This document shows positions 15,794-23,616 of a stretch of 36,337 nucleotides of DNA, in pieces (the stretch's first letter is position 1; every line of letters begins with the position of its first letter). The DNA is from Candidatus Babelota bacterium. GTDB taxonomy: Bacteria > Babelota > Babeliae > Babelales > JACPOV01. Made by a program: the position numbers and the translations under genes. The stretch spans positions 1 to 36,337 of the forward strand of contig JAKJAQ010000003.1 in NCBI GenBank assembly GCA_022707425.1, given 5' to 3'. A model generated the notes under the pieces. That model was given only the letters and a program-made list of their open reading frames with translations, did not search any database and was not told where the DNA came from.

Positions 15794-15891
15794 TAGATTG
15801 GCAATATACATTAAACTATACTGTTACTTGCCAAGTTTTGCCCATGACGCGATATTTAAACCACTTTTACCGCTTATGTTCACTCTTTTTA

Positions 15892-15921
15892 TTGAATTTA
15901 CCGTTTTAACGCAATTACAAT
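15892..15921 (+). promoter_or_regulatory. Promoter of the secreted WTR-motif protein
   Basis: TTGAAT and TACAAT are 18 bases apart, placing the transcription start about 30 bases before the ATG at 15958. Confidence 0.55.
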
Positions 15922-15957
15922 AGTTCTACCATTTTATGTCCCAAAAAAAGGAAAAAT

Positions 15958-16620
15958 ATGAATATTATGCGTTCAATCAGTTTGATGAATCTTCTTCTTA
16001 TTGCGCATGTTGTATTCGGAAACCAACTTTCACAATCTGAATATGAGTTGCGCAAAGCAATGAACAATTTGTGGACAGAACATGGCATGTGGACGCGTGA
16101 TTATATTATTGCTGCAATTTCTGAAAGCCCAAGCCAAAAATCATCTGCTGCACGACTCATGAAAAATCAGGATGATATTGGTAAAGCAATCGCAACGTAT
16201 TATGGCACTTCTGCCGGAAATAGATTGACCGAACTATTAAAAGACCACATTTCAATTGCCGTCAAAATTATCCAAGCAGCAAAACAAAATAATAAATCGG
16301 ACCTAGACAATCTCAACTCGCAGTGGAAATCGAATGCGCGTGACATTGCTCAGTTTTTAAACTACGCAAATCCAAATAATTGGAAATTAGCTGATTTACA
16401 AAACATGCTCTACACTCACCTCGATCTCACAACACAAGAAGTCGTTAATCGCCTCAAAAAAGATTGGCAAGCAGATGTTACCAATTTTGATAAAGTAATC
16501 GCACAATTACGTGACATGGGTGAAACATTTGCAACAGGAATTGTCGCACAATTTCCAAATAAACTTGGAAAAAGTATGGCTCCAAAAGCGGCAGCACGCA
16601 TGAAAAGAATGGCACGTTAA
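15958..16620 (+). CDS. Secreted conserved helical protein with an N-terminal WTR motif
   Basis: The product has 220 residues. A signal peptide covers about residues 1-21 (ends VVFG). The mature part is all-helical and contains LRKAMNNLWTEHGMWTRDYI, then a ligand-like pattern with MLYTHLDLTTQEVVNRL and GIVAQFPNKL. This arrangement resembles a widespread uncharacterised bacterial/archaeal family of 150-200 residues with conserved LWxEHxxWTR and HLxLTxxE motifs; the recognition is from memory and no function is established. AAGGAAAAAT precedes the ATG. It has its own promoter and converges on tolB. The last residues are basic. Confidence 0.75.
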   Translation: MNIMRSISLMNLLLIAHVVFGNQLSQSEYELRKAMNNLWTEHGMWTRDYIIAAISESPSQKSSAARLMKNQDDIGKAIATYYGTSAGNRLTELLKDHISIAVKIIQAAKQNNKSDLDNLNSQWKSNARDIAQFLNYANPNNWKLADLQNMLYTHLDLTTQEVVNRLKKDWQADVTNFDKVIAQLRDMGETFATGIVAQFPNKLGKSMAPKAAARMKRMAR

Positions 16621-16627
16621 TTTGTTT

Positions 16628-17971
16628 TTATACCATTATAGGTTTTTCATAGAGCGGAGACCAAGCAGGATAGCAACAGTTTTCGTGAGTATCTGTCAAA
16701 TAAATACGTTCATTAGTTACTAAATGGTGAACCGCAATCCGGTTTGAATTACCATTGCTATAGGCAAATGCCACATAATTTCCGCACGGTGACCAACATG
16801 ATTCTTCTTTGTTACCTGCATCGAAGGTGATTTGTGCGTGCTGTTTTGTTTTAAGATCGTAGGCAAAAAGTTGCATTACTCCGCTGCATGCGCGCGAGTA
16901 CACAATTTTTTGGTTTACAGCACAATAACTGGGACTTGCACAATAACCATCTGCAGTAATTTTTTCCAATTCTTTTGTATCTGCGTGATAATAACAAATG
17001 TACGGTTGCTTGCTATCAGCATCAGAACAAAAAACTAAATCATTATTATTGCACCAATTTGGAGAAACATTATGTCCATTATTGTGGGTAATTTGGCGCA
17101 ATATCGGACGCTGCTGAACTTCATCAAATTCGTATACATAAATTTGACTTTTACTGCGAATAGTTCCATCGCATGCACAGTACGCAACTTTTTTTCCATC
17201 GGGAGAAAATGATGCACCCATGGTAAAACCATCAAGATTTGCAATCAATTTACGTTTTTTTTCAAGTGACATTCCCATGAGCCGCACATTGCAATTGGTA
17301 ATCTCCGAATATAAAATCATTGGCTGATTTGAATCACTATTCCATCGCGGCGCAAATACATTACCATGTTCAACAAGTGGAAATGATTGTTCAACAACAC
17401 GCTCCGTGTCAATGTACGGAGCGGTGATATAAATCGATTTTTGTACTTTTTTATTTTTTGTCCGTCTTTCTTTACAATAGGCAATTCGCGTAGAAAAAAA
17501 ACCAGGTTGTCCCGTCAAGAATGGCCACAATTGATCAGCAAGATGTTCGGCAACGATTTGATTGGGATATTCTTTAATGATAAATCGTTTTCCTTTGATC
17601 ATCGTCGCTGTGTGTGAATCATACACCCGCCATTCAACCATTCCTGCGCGCTGATTATGCGAAAGGAATAAACATAATGCATACCCTTCATTAAACAATT
17701 GTTGCATCATTTTCTTTGCTGGCTGTTTTTCAAACGAAATAACTTTGATTGCAAAACCACTCAATGAAGCTTTAGACCGTTCAAGCATTTGTTTTAATAA
17801 GGTTGCGGTTTGCATCAATTGAACATCAGGTTCAATAACTCCCACCAGCAATTTCATCTTTTCGACAGCTTGAGTTGTAATTGAAATATTTACTTTATTT
17901 TGAGGTTCTTGATTGATGTGCGCTGCACATATGGTGGACGCAATCAGAGTAAACAATAATGCAATGTTCAT
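16628..17971 (-). CDS. tolB: TolB-like periplasmic beta-propeller protein
   Basis: The product has 447 residues. A signal peptide (MNIALLFTLIASTICAA) is followed by an N-terminal alpha/beta domain (to about residue 165) and a WD40/TolB propeller. Repeated blades show the typical SPDGKKVAY / SPSYCAVNQKIVYS / SPCGNYVAFAYSN pattern. TolB works in the Tol system that links inner membrane, peptidoglycan and outer membrane during division. It is last in the order tolQ-tolR-tolA-tolB, starting eight bases after tolA. The Shine-Dalgarno sequence is weak (AGGT). No pal gene follows; the next gene converges from the other strand. Confidence 0.88.
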   Translation of the reverse strand: MNIALLFTLIASTICAAHINQEPQNKVNISITTQAVEKMKLLVGVIEPDVQLMQTATLLKQMLERSKASLSGFAIKVISFEKQPAKKMMQQLFNEGYALCLFLSHNQRAGMVEWRVYDSHTATMIKGKRFIIKEYPNQIVAEHLADQLWPFLTGQPGFFSTRIAYCKERRTKNKKVQKSIYITAPYIDTERVVEQSFPLVEHGNVFAPRWNSDSNQPMILYSEITNCNVRLMGMSLEKKRKLIANLDGFTMGASFSPDGKKVAYCACDGTIRSKSQIYVYEFDEVQQRPILRQITHNNGHNVSPNWCNNNDLVFCSDADSKQPYICYYHADTKELEKITADGYCASPSYCAVNQKIVYSRACSGVMQLFAYDLKTKQHAQITFDAGNKEESCWSPCGNYVAFAYSNGNSNRIAVHHLVTNERIYLTDTHENCCYPAWSPLYEKPIMV

Positions 17972-17979
17972 GGAGTTAC

Positions 17980-18789
17980 CTATTGATTAAATACAATAAT
18001 GAGTTCTTTGTGAGCAAGACGTAAGGGAAAAGTTGCTTGCAAAAGCGCCATGCGCGCTGTCAGATCATACGAAACGATGTTAGATGATTCTTGAATTTCA
18101 ACCGTGTGCGCTTGTGCTTTGCCCTGTTCATCAAGCATAATTTTTACAACGCACGAATTTAATGGTTTAATTCCTGCCGGTGGCCGCCACACACGCTCAA
18201 TTTCTTGTTTCACATCAGCATACAAGCACAAAGCATCATACTCTTCTTGTCCAATTCTAATGGGTTCGCTGTTCTGAACAACAGGAACTTCTGGAACCGC
18301 CTTCGAAACTACCGGCACATCAATTTTTTGCTGCTCAACCTGCGCAACAACTGGTGGGACAACTTTTTTTATTTCTTCCTTCTTTGGTTTGTCCAACAAT
18401 TGAGCAGATTTGATTGGTTGTTGTTTGGCCGCAATATTCTTTATTTTTTTTGGAGCAATTTTTTTTGCAGCAACAAGTTCCATTCCTCGTTTTTCTTGCG
18501 GCAACGCGCTTAGTGTTTTTTTTGCAGTCACCTGCGATTGGTTTTTTTGCACATTACGTTGCGCAACCTTTTCCAACGATCCTGAAATACGCCGCGCCGA
18601 TGATACAAACTCAATTGGCAAATCGGACAATCGCTGTGCACTCATGGTTATTTGTAATTGTTGCTGATTTGTTACGTGCAAACTCATTAACATCATTATT
18701 AACAGATGAGCACCACACGAAATGCTCAACATTTTTAAAAAAAAAGATGTTTGTTCAGACACGCGTAGGAGCGAGCGCCACTTTAACAT
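17980..18789 (-). CDS. tolA: TolA/TonB-like periplasm-spanning protein
   Basis: The product has 269 residues. It has an N-terminal membrane anchor around residues 17-37 (MLSISCGAHLLIMMLMSLHV), a long Lys/Ala/Pro/Val-rich central stalk (about 75-170), and a C-terminal TonB/TolA fold with two cysteines (about 185-269, from CLYADVKQEIERVWRPP). It would couple TolQ-TolR motor movement to the outer envelope. The start at 18789 overlaps the end of tolR by 35 bases and has GGGGGAA upstream, which suggests translational coupling. The position and the VWRPPAG...VKIMLDEQGKA pattern support the family, although sequence identity in such proteins is low and a TonB is possible. Confidence 0.8.
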   Translation of the reverse strand: MLKWRSLLRVSEQTSFFLKMLSISCGAHLLIMMLMSLHVTNQQQLQITMSAQRLSDLPIEFVSSARRISGSLEKVAQRNVQKNQSQVTAKKTLSALPQEKRGMELVAAKKIAPKKIKNIAAKQQPIKSAQLLDKPKKEEIKKVVPPVVAQVEQQKIDVPVVSKAVPEVPVVQNSEPIRIGQEEYDALCLYADVKQEIERVWRPPAGIKPLNSCVVKIMLDEQGKAQAHTVEIQESSNIVSYDLTARMALLQATFPLRLAHKELIIVFNQ

Positions 18790-19180
18790 CTTCAATTCCC
18801 CCAACCACCTTGATGCGATCAATCACTCCCATGAGAATCCCGCATGATTTACCTTCATCGATGCGCACCCACACACTGTTCTTTTTTTTGAGTGATCTAT
18901 TTGTTAATGTTTTAATCTCATTTCCTAATTTTTCAAGCACCACCGATTTATTATTTAAAAAAATGGAACCGTGCGAGTCAATTGTTACTACAATTTCTTG
19001 CTGTTCAGCTGCACCTTCTTTTGATTGTCCTTGCGGTAAATTTACTTTAATTGAATTTTGAATAATTGGCGTGGTTACCATAAAAATAATCAACAGAGTA
19101 AGCGCTGTATCAATTAACGGTGTTAAACTTAAATCGGGAATGGTATGCGAACGTCTTCGCGCACGTCTCAGTTTTAACAT
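18755..19180 (-). CDS. tolR: TolR/ExbD biopolymer transport protein
   Basis: The product has 141 residues. A short basic cytoplasmic tail (LKLRRARRRS) precedes a single membrane helix containing the essential Asp (LTPLIDTALTLLIIFMV), then a small periplasmic domain. With TolQ it forms the proton-driven motor. The ATG at 19180 has GGAG seven bases upstream; the GTG directly before it is less likely. It starts 12 bases after tolQ and overlaps tolA. Confidence 0.92.
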   Translation of the reverse strand: MLKLRRARRRSHTIPDLSLTPLIDTALTLLIIFMVTTPIIQNSIKVNLPQGQSKEGAAEQQEIVVTIDSHGSIFLNNKSVVLEKLGNEIKTLTNRSLKKKNSVWVRIDEGKSCGILMGVIDRIKVVGGIEDVKVALAPTRV

Positions 19181-19192
19181 CACACTTCTCCA

Positions 19193-19876
19193 TTATTTTA
19201 TAAATAACGTGTTAATTGACCACGAAAATTTATCCGCTAAACGAAGCAGCAAATATTCCAGTGATCGCACGCGCGTGTTTAAATAATGAAACATCATGAG
19301 CGCTGGAATGGCAACCATTAATCCTGCAAGGGTGGTAATCAACGCTTCCGCAATACCTGGAGCAATGGTCGGAATATCGGCCTGCTGTTTTTCGGCAATG
19401 CGCACAAATGAATGAATCAATCCCCACACCGTCCCAAAAAGACCAAGAAGTGGCGATACTGCAGCAGTTGCTGCAAAAAATGGTAAAAAAGATTCTTCAG
19501 TTGCAATTGCTTCATCAATTGTTTGCTCAAGATTGTTTTCAAGCAATTCAAGTTCACGATCTGAAAGAACAGAGTACGTTTGACGCGATTCTAAAAGTGA
19601 TTTAAGCACCGAAAGATTTTTCGTCATAAGCACACCCGGCAATGTATGCGCATGAATACTCGCAACACTCGCAATCTCATCGATAGTATGTGCTACTTTG
19701 AGAGCGTGTAATATGCGTGCCATTTGTCGGCGTTTGATTGCACCAATGACAAGTTTATATAAAAATAATGCCCATGAAAAAATAGAGAGAAATAACAAAA
19801 TTAATAAAACAATTTTTGTCATCAGGTCAGATTGTGCAATCAGCAGCACAACCGGATTTGTTTGCATTTGAATCAT
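19193..19876 (-). CDS. tolQ: TolQ/ExbB proton channel protein
   Basis: The product has 227 residues. It has three membrane segments: one near residues 18-40 and two in the conserved MotA/TolQ/ExbB domain (FFAATAAVSPLLGLFGTVWGLIHSF and IAEALITTLAGLMVAIPALM). These form the proton channel with TolR. The start at 19876 follows AAAAGGA by five bases; an earlier ATG at 19912 lies near the promoter. It is first in the tol operon and sits just below an extended -10 promoter. Confidence 0.92.
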   Translation of the reverse strand: MIQMQTNPVVLLIAQSDLMTKIVLLILLFLSIFSWALFLYKLVIGAIKRRQMARILHALKVAHTIDEIASVASIHAHTLPGVLMTKNLSVLKSLLESRQTYSVLSDRELELLENNLEQTIDEAIATEESFLPFFAATAAVSPLLGLFGTVWGLIHSFVRIAEKQQADIPTIAPGIAEALITTLAGLMVAIPALMMFHYLNTRVRSLEYLLLRLADKFSWSINTLFIK

Positions 19877-19915
19877 GAGATTCCTTTTTACTCTGAACGT
19901 AAATCGTCGCAAAAA

Positions 19916-19924
19916 AGTATATCA
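19916..19924 (-). promoter_or_regulatory. Extended -10 promoter of the tol operon
   Basis: The minus strand reads TGATATACT, a TG-n-TATACT element, 40 bases before the tolQ ATG. No strong -35 is visible. Confidence 0.5.
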
Positions 19925-19981
19925 CAATGCATTAATTAATCGCACTAAATATTTTAAATTGGCAAAAAACTGTTTCTGCGC

Positions 19982-21100
19982 TCAATTATGATCTGGTGTT
20001 AAATAAAGATCAATTTTTTCTTTGTTGTCATTTTCAATGGGCACAATTTGCGCAACAGCTCCTGGGATTTTTTGTAATGAAACGCGTATAAATGGATCAT
20101 TTTCAATACGAGCAAGTAATAAATTATATGACTCAGGATTTTTTTTGAGTATTTGGGCACACAACAACAAATAGTCACGCATGCTCTTACGTTCGTTGCT
20201 TTCTGGGTCATCAATATCAACCGCTGTTATCACTTGTGCAAGTGGTAGTTTTTTTTGTTCACAATAACCCAAATACCGCCACCCTGCATAATGCGGAATT
20301 AATTTTAAACGTGCTTTTGGAAATGTTTTTTGAACAAACGTAAGCAATTGTGCAAAGCGTGCTTCTTGAATAAAAAGTTCCGAAAAGAAATCTTGTTGGG
20401 TTAAAACCGAATCATTTTTAAAATCGGTATGGTTAAGTATCGTATCGACAAGATTCTTAAGAATAAATTTTAGTTCTATCGGATCTTGTAAATCGATTTC
20501 CGGGCTTCTTTTTTTTGTAAATAATCGTTTGGCTTCACATAATGGTAAATAATTTTTATCAACATAATGAAGATCGATAGCCGCTTGCGGATTTAATGCA
20601 AGAATTTTTATCAATGTTCTCATCTCAGAAAACATTTCACCACAACCAAAATGCACCACCTGCAACGCTGCTTTGTTATTTACCTTACTAAGAATAATCT
20701 GAGCAATTTTATCCTCAAATGTAGAACGATGCATGGGCTGATTTGCTCTGCTCATAACGCAGGGGCCGGCTGCATCTTGAGAACATTCACTCAATAAAAA
20801 AACCGGCGATTGTTGTTCAAACTTTATTCGCAAGTCTCTTACTATTTTGTAAACCTCTTCCGCTTTTTTTTGCCTTACATCATTTTTCGTAAGTTCGGAA
20901 AAAAATTGATTGTTGATTTTTTGATTGTTATTAAATGCACCATGAGGATCAACTATTAATGAATCAACAATTTGCTGCCTGAGCGGTTTTGTCGGGTTGT
21001 ACGGTTTTGTGATGGTAAAATCATCATCTTTTCCTGTCTCCATTGAATATGCTGGTACTGTAAACATGATAGATAAAGTTATTATTGATTTTTTTATCAT
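19982..21100 (-). CDS. Secreted protein with methyltransferase-like motif
   Basis: The product has 372 residues. A signal peptide is clear (MIKKSIITLSIMFTVPAYS). Around residues 146-181, ALQVVHFGCGEMFSEMRTL followed about 18 residues later by IDLHYVDKNY resembles the glycine motif I and acidic motif II of SAM-dependent methyltransferases. A fold of that type is plausible, but other Rossmann-like enzymes are possible. Export of such a domain would be unusual and would fit a host-directed role, which is inference only. AAGGAATTGGA precedes the ATG. It begins 35 bases after cca on the same strand and may be co-transcribed. Confidence 0.65.
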   Translation of the reverse strand: MIKKSIITLSIMFTVPAYSMETGKDDDFTITKPYNPTKPLRQQIVDSLIVDPHGAFNNNQKINNQFFSELTKNDVRQKKAEEVYKIVRDLRIKFEQQSPVFLLSECSQDAAGPCVMSRANQPMHRSTFEDKIAQIILSKVNNKAALQVVHFGCGEMFSEMRTLIKILALNPQAAIDLHYVDKNYLPLCEAKRLFTKKRSPEIDLQDPIELKFILKNLVDTILNHTDFKNDSVLTQQDFFSELFIQEARFAQLLTFVQKTFPKARLKLIPHYAGWRYLGYCEQKKLPLAQVITAVDIDDPESNERKSMRDYLLLCAQILKKNPESYNLLLARIENDPFIRVSLQKIPGAVAQIVPIENDNKEKIDLYLTPDHN

Positions 21101-21135
21101 TCCAATTCCTTAATATTCATTTACCATATAATTGC

Positions 21136-22563
21136 TTATTTTTTAATTTGTTCTTGTTTCATGGTTTTTATACGCTTTATCAATTCTTGTTTATCCTTGA
21201 TTCCTTCATTTATTTGAACAAAATAAGCATATTTGACCGCTTTGCCAAGATCAGGTCCCGGTTGAAAAATATCCAAAAGATCGCGTCCATGTAAAACTGG
21301 CTGTTCTACTTCGTAAAGTACATTTGCGTCACGCGCATGCTCAAAAAATTGTTCAATTTCGGGCATTTGGGTAGTAAGCGGTGAGCCTTTTTGTGAATTG
21401 CGGCCTTGTTTATCGGCACATGCCAACAGCCCTAACATTTCAAGTGTCACTTCAGGTGCCAATTTGCGCGCCAACCGTTTGTAAGCTGCCGCTTTTGCAC
21501 CTGATTTAACAAATTGAATCGGTTCCATGTGATAATGCACAAGTTTAGATACCGTATCAACCAACTCTTTGTTGTGCGTAATACGTTTGAGCATTTTTTT
21601 TGTTAGAACTTCGCTTTCTTGTGCATGACCATAACTTTTAATGCTGCCATCAACGATTTGTGTGGCATTAACTTTACCCAAATCGTGACACAATGCTGCA
21701 TACATAATTGCTAATTTTTCGTGTTCATCACGATAATGAAGCGCTGCTGCTGCATCAATTGCTTGCAAGGTGTGTTCATATACATCACCTTCAGGGTGCC
21801 ATTTTTTTTCTTGCTCAATTCCTTTAGTTGCTGCCAATTCAGGCAAAACATCGGCAAGCCGCTTAATACTATCAAGCCACAGAAAACCACGCGATGGTTT
21901 TTTTGATCGCAAAAATAATTTTGCAAATTCTTGCTCAATTCGCTCACGCGAAACAGTTGAAATATCCATTTGCGAACATAATCTATTCAATTCTTCATCA
22001 GGTGTTAAATCAAAACGCGCAACAAATTGCATCACGCGAAAAAAGCGTAACGGGTCTTCAACAAAAAAATGAGGATCTGGTGCACGTGCAATTTTTTTAT
22101 GCAAATCTGCAAGACCATTAAACGGATCGATCAGTTGAAATGTTGCAAGATCGATTCCCATTGCATTGATTGTCAAATCTCTTCGCGCAAACGCTTTTTC
22201 AAATGAAAGATGCGGGTCAATTTTTACCTGCGGTTTTCTACCGGAACTGTCGCTGCGCGGTACTGACCAATCAACATCAAGCCCATGCAACCGCAAAACC
22301 CCATATACTTTTCCCACCAAACTCACTGGTCCGTGATTTTTCAATCGTGTTTCAAGTTCATCGAGTGAACAATTATATACTTCAATATCAATATCTTTGA
22401 GCGGCAAATTTAAAAATAAATCACGCACCGCGCCACCAACCAGTACCGTTTGGCATCCATTCGACGAAAGTTCGTGCACAATTGGTAAAACAAGTGGATA
22501 TGAGTGCGCAAGAATATCTGACGCACGTTTTTGAATATTTTCATCAACTTTTGTATACTGCAT
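21136..22563 (-). CDS. cca: tRNA nucleotidyltransferase (CCA-adding or poly(A) polymerase type) with HD domain
   Basis: The product has 475 residues. The class II nucleotidyltransferase head shows VGGAVRDLF (about 42-50), the metal-binding DID at 57-59 and ARRDLTINAMGID near 131. The RNA-binding helical region follows, then an HD phosphohydrolase domain with HPEGDVYEHT and ALCHDLGK near residue 290. It completes or repairs tRNA 3' ends. The one tRNA in this window encodes its CCA, so here the enzyme may mainly repair. AGGATAG lies about six bases before the ATG. It could also be a poly(A) polymerase; the HD domain favours a bacterial Cca. Confidence 0.9.
   Translation of the reverse strand: MQYTKVDENIQKRASDILAHSYPLVLPIVHELSSNGCQTVLVGGAVRDLFLNLPLKDIDIEVYNCSLDELETRLKNHGPVSLVGKVYGVLRLHGLDVDWSVPRSDSSGRKPQVKIDPHLSFEKAFARRDLTINAMGIDLATFQLIDPFNGLADLHKKIARAPDPHFFVEDPLRFFRVMQFVARFDLTPDEELNRLCSQMDISTVSRERIEQEFAKLFLRSKKPSRGFLWLDSIKRLADVLPELAATKGIEQEKKWHPEGDVYEHTLQAIDAAAALHYRDEHEKLAIMYAALCHDLGKVNATQIVDGSIKSYGHAQESEVLTKKMLKRITHNKELVDTVSKLVHYHMEPIQFVKSGAKAAAYKRLARKLAPEVTLEMLGLLACADKQGRNSQKGSPLTTQMPEIEQFFEHARDANVLYEVEQPVLHGRDLLDIFQPGPDLGKAVKYAYFVQINEGIKDKQELIKRIKTMKQEQIKK
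22531..22559 (+). promoter_or_regulatory. Promoter of the DUF4097-like gene
   Basis: TTGAAT and TATACT are separated by exactly 17 bases, inside the start of the divergent cca gene, and 47 bases before the ATG at 22607. Confidence 0.65.
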
Positions 22564-22606
22564 GATGCTATCCTAGACAATTATCTGCTAAAAAAGGTGA
22601 TCTTTC

Positions 22607-23395
22607 ATGAATCAGCTTTTCAGTGTAAGCCTTCTTGGCTGTTTATTGCAACTAACAATGAGTTTGCACGGTGATTTTTCCTTTAAATCGTTTAATAATT
22701 GGCTTTTTGGTTATTCACAAGAAACGGTCTATCACGAATGCGATTTTAAACCAAATCGAACGCTTGAAATCGAAAATAACACTCAAGGATCAATCACCAT
22801 AAAAACATGGGCACGCCACAAAATTGTTCTTAATGCGATTATTAAATCAAAAGAAAAAAAAATTACCGACCCGTTGATTATCACTGTTACCGATTCGACT
22901 GCAATTATTAAAACAAAAGAATCACTCCCTCCTTCTACCACCATTGATTATGAGCTCATGATTCCTGAACAAACAAATTTGATCATTCGTGCACACGGTA
23001 CGGTGAAAGTAAAAGCAGTTGATGGCACGCTTAATATTCAGGCGCAAGGACCTATTGATATACGTTCAGCTGCAAATTCAATTAATGCACACACTCAGCA
23101 CAGTTGTTCAATTAGTATGCACACCGTGCCACTTGCAAGTCGCATTTACATTGAATCATGGGGACCGGTAGATCTCATTATGCCAACCATCACCAATGCA
23201 CAACTATATGCAAAAACTGAAAATGGTTCTATTAGCTCAGAACACTATTTTACATTTCGGCCATTTAGCACAAAATTAAATCAAAATACGTGGAACCAAA
23301 TGCGCAAAGAAATTAATGGTTGTATTGGCAATGGCGGAGCGCACATCGAAATTCATTGCAAAAAAGGCACTATTAAATTGCTCAAAAATAATTAA
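22607..23395 (+). CDS. Secreted beta-helical DUF4097-like protein
   Basis: The product has 262 residues. The N-terminal ~20 residues form a signal peptide (LLGCLLQLTMSLHG). The rest is short beta strands with repeated turns such as LEIENNTQGSITIKTW, GTVKVKAVDGTLNIQAQG and AKTENGSISSEH. This is the style of the DUF4097 (putative adhesin/auto-transporter-like beta-helix) family. Its role is not established, but such proteins are usually at the cell surface or in the periplasm. AAGGTGATC precedes the ATG and a good promoter lies upstream. It is followed after 221 bases by dsbD. Confidence 0.7.
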   Translation: MNQLFSVSLLGCLLQLTMSLHGDFSFKSFNNWLFGYSQETVYHECDFKPNRTLEIENNTQGSITIKTWARHKIVLNAIIKSKEKKITDPLIITVTDSTAIIKTKESLPPSTTIDYELMIPEQTNLIIRAHGTVKVKAVDGTLNIQAQGPIDIRSAANSINAHTQHSCSISMHTVPLASRIYIESWGPVDLIMPTITNAQLYAKTENGSISSEHYFTFRPFSTKLNQNTWNQMRKEINGCIGNGGAHIEIHCKKGTIKLLKNN

Positions 23396-23616
23396 TAATT
23401 ATTTTGCAAAAAAAATGACAATATCGAATAAATAAGGACTCCACTCAACTAATGATTTTATCTATTCTACCTATACGCTCTGCAATCAATCTAGAGGCAT
23501 CTATCACAAAAGAAAAGATTGCGAGAAATCCAATAACATGTTACTTAAAATGTAATAGTATGCAAAAATAAAGCAACTCATCACTGTTGCACATAAACTT
23601 AAAGGTGTTAATTCAT

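Larger units (their letters stand above)
15638..15957. other. 320-base divergent intergenic region
   Basis: It separates ftsH (minus) from the secreted protein at 15958 (plus). It holds one good promoter for each gene (listed separately), a short GC-rich patch near 15731-15755 including GCGGCCGC, and no convincing coding frame. Confidence 0.6.

Noticed and set aside
23452-23571. 39-codon plus-strand frame before dsbD (starts MILSILPIRSAINLEA)
   Set aside because: The only ribosome-site-like sequence is 14 bases away and there is no hydrophobic or other pattern; it is kept as non-coding.
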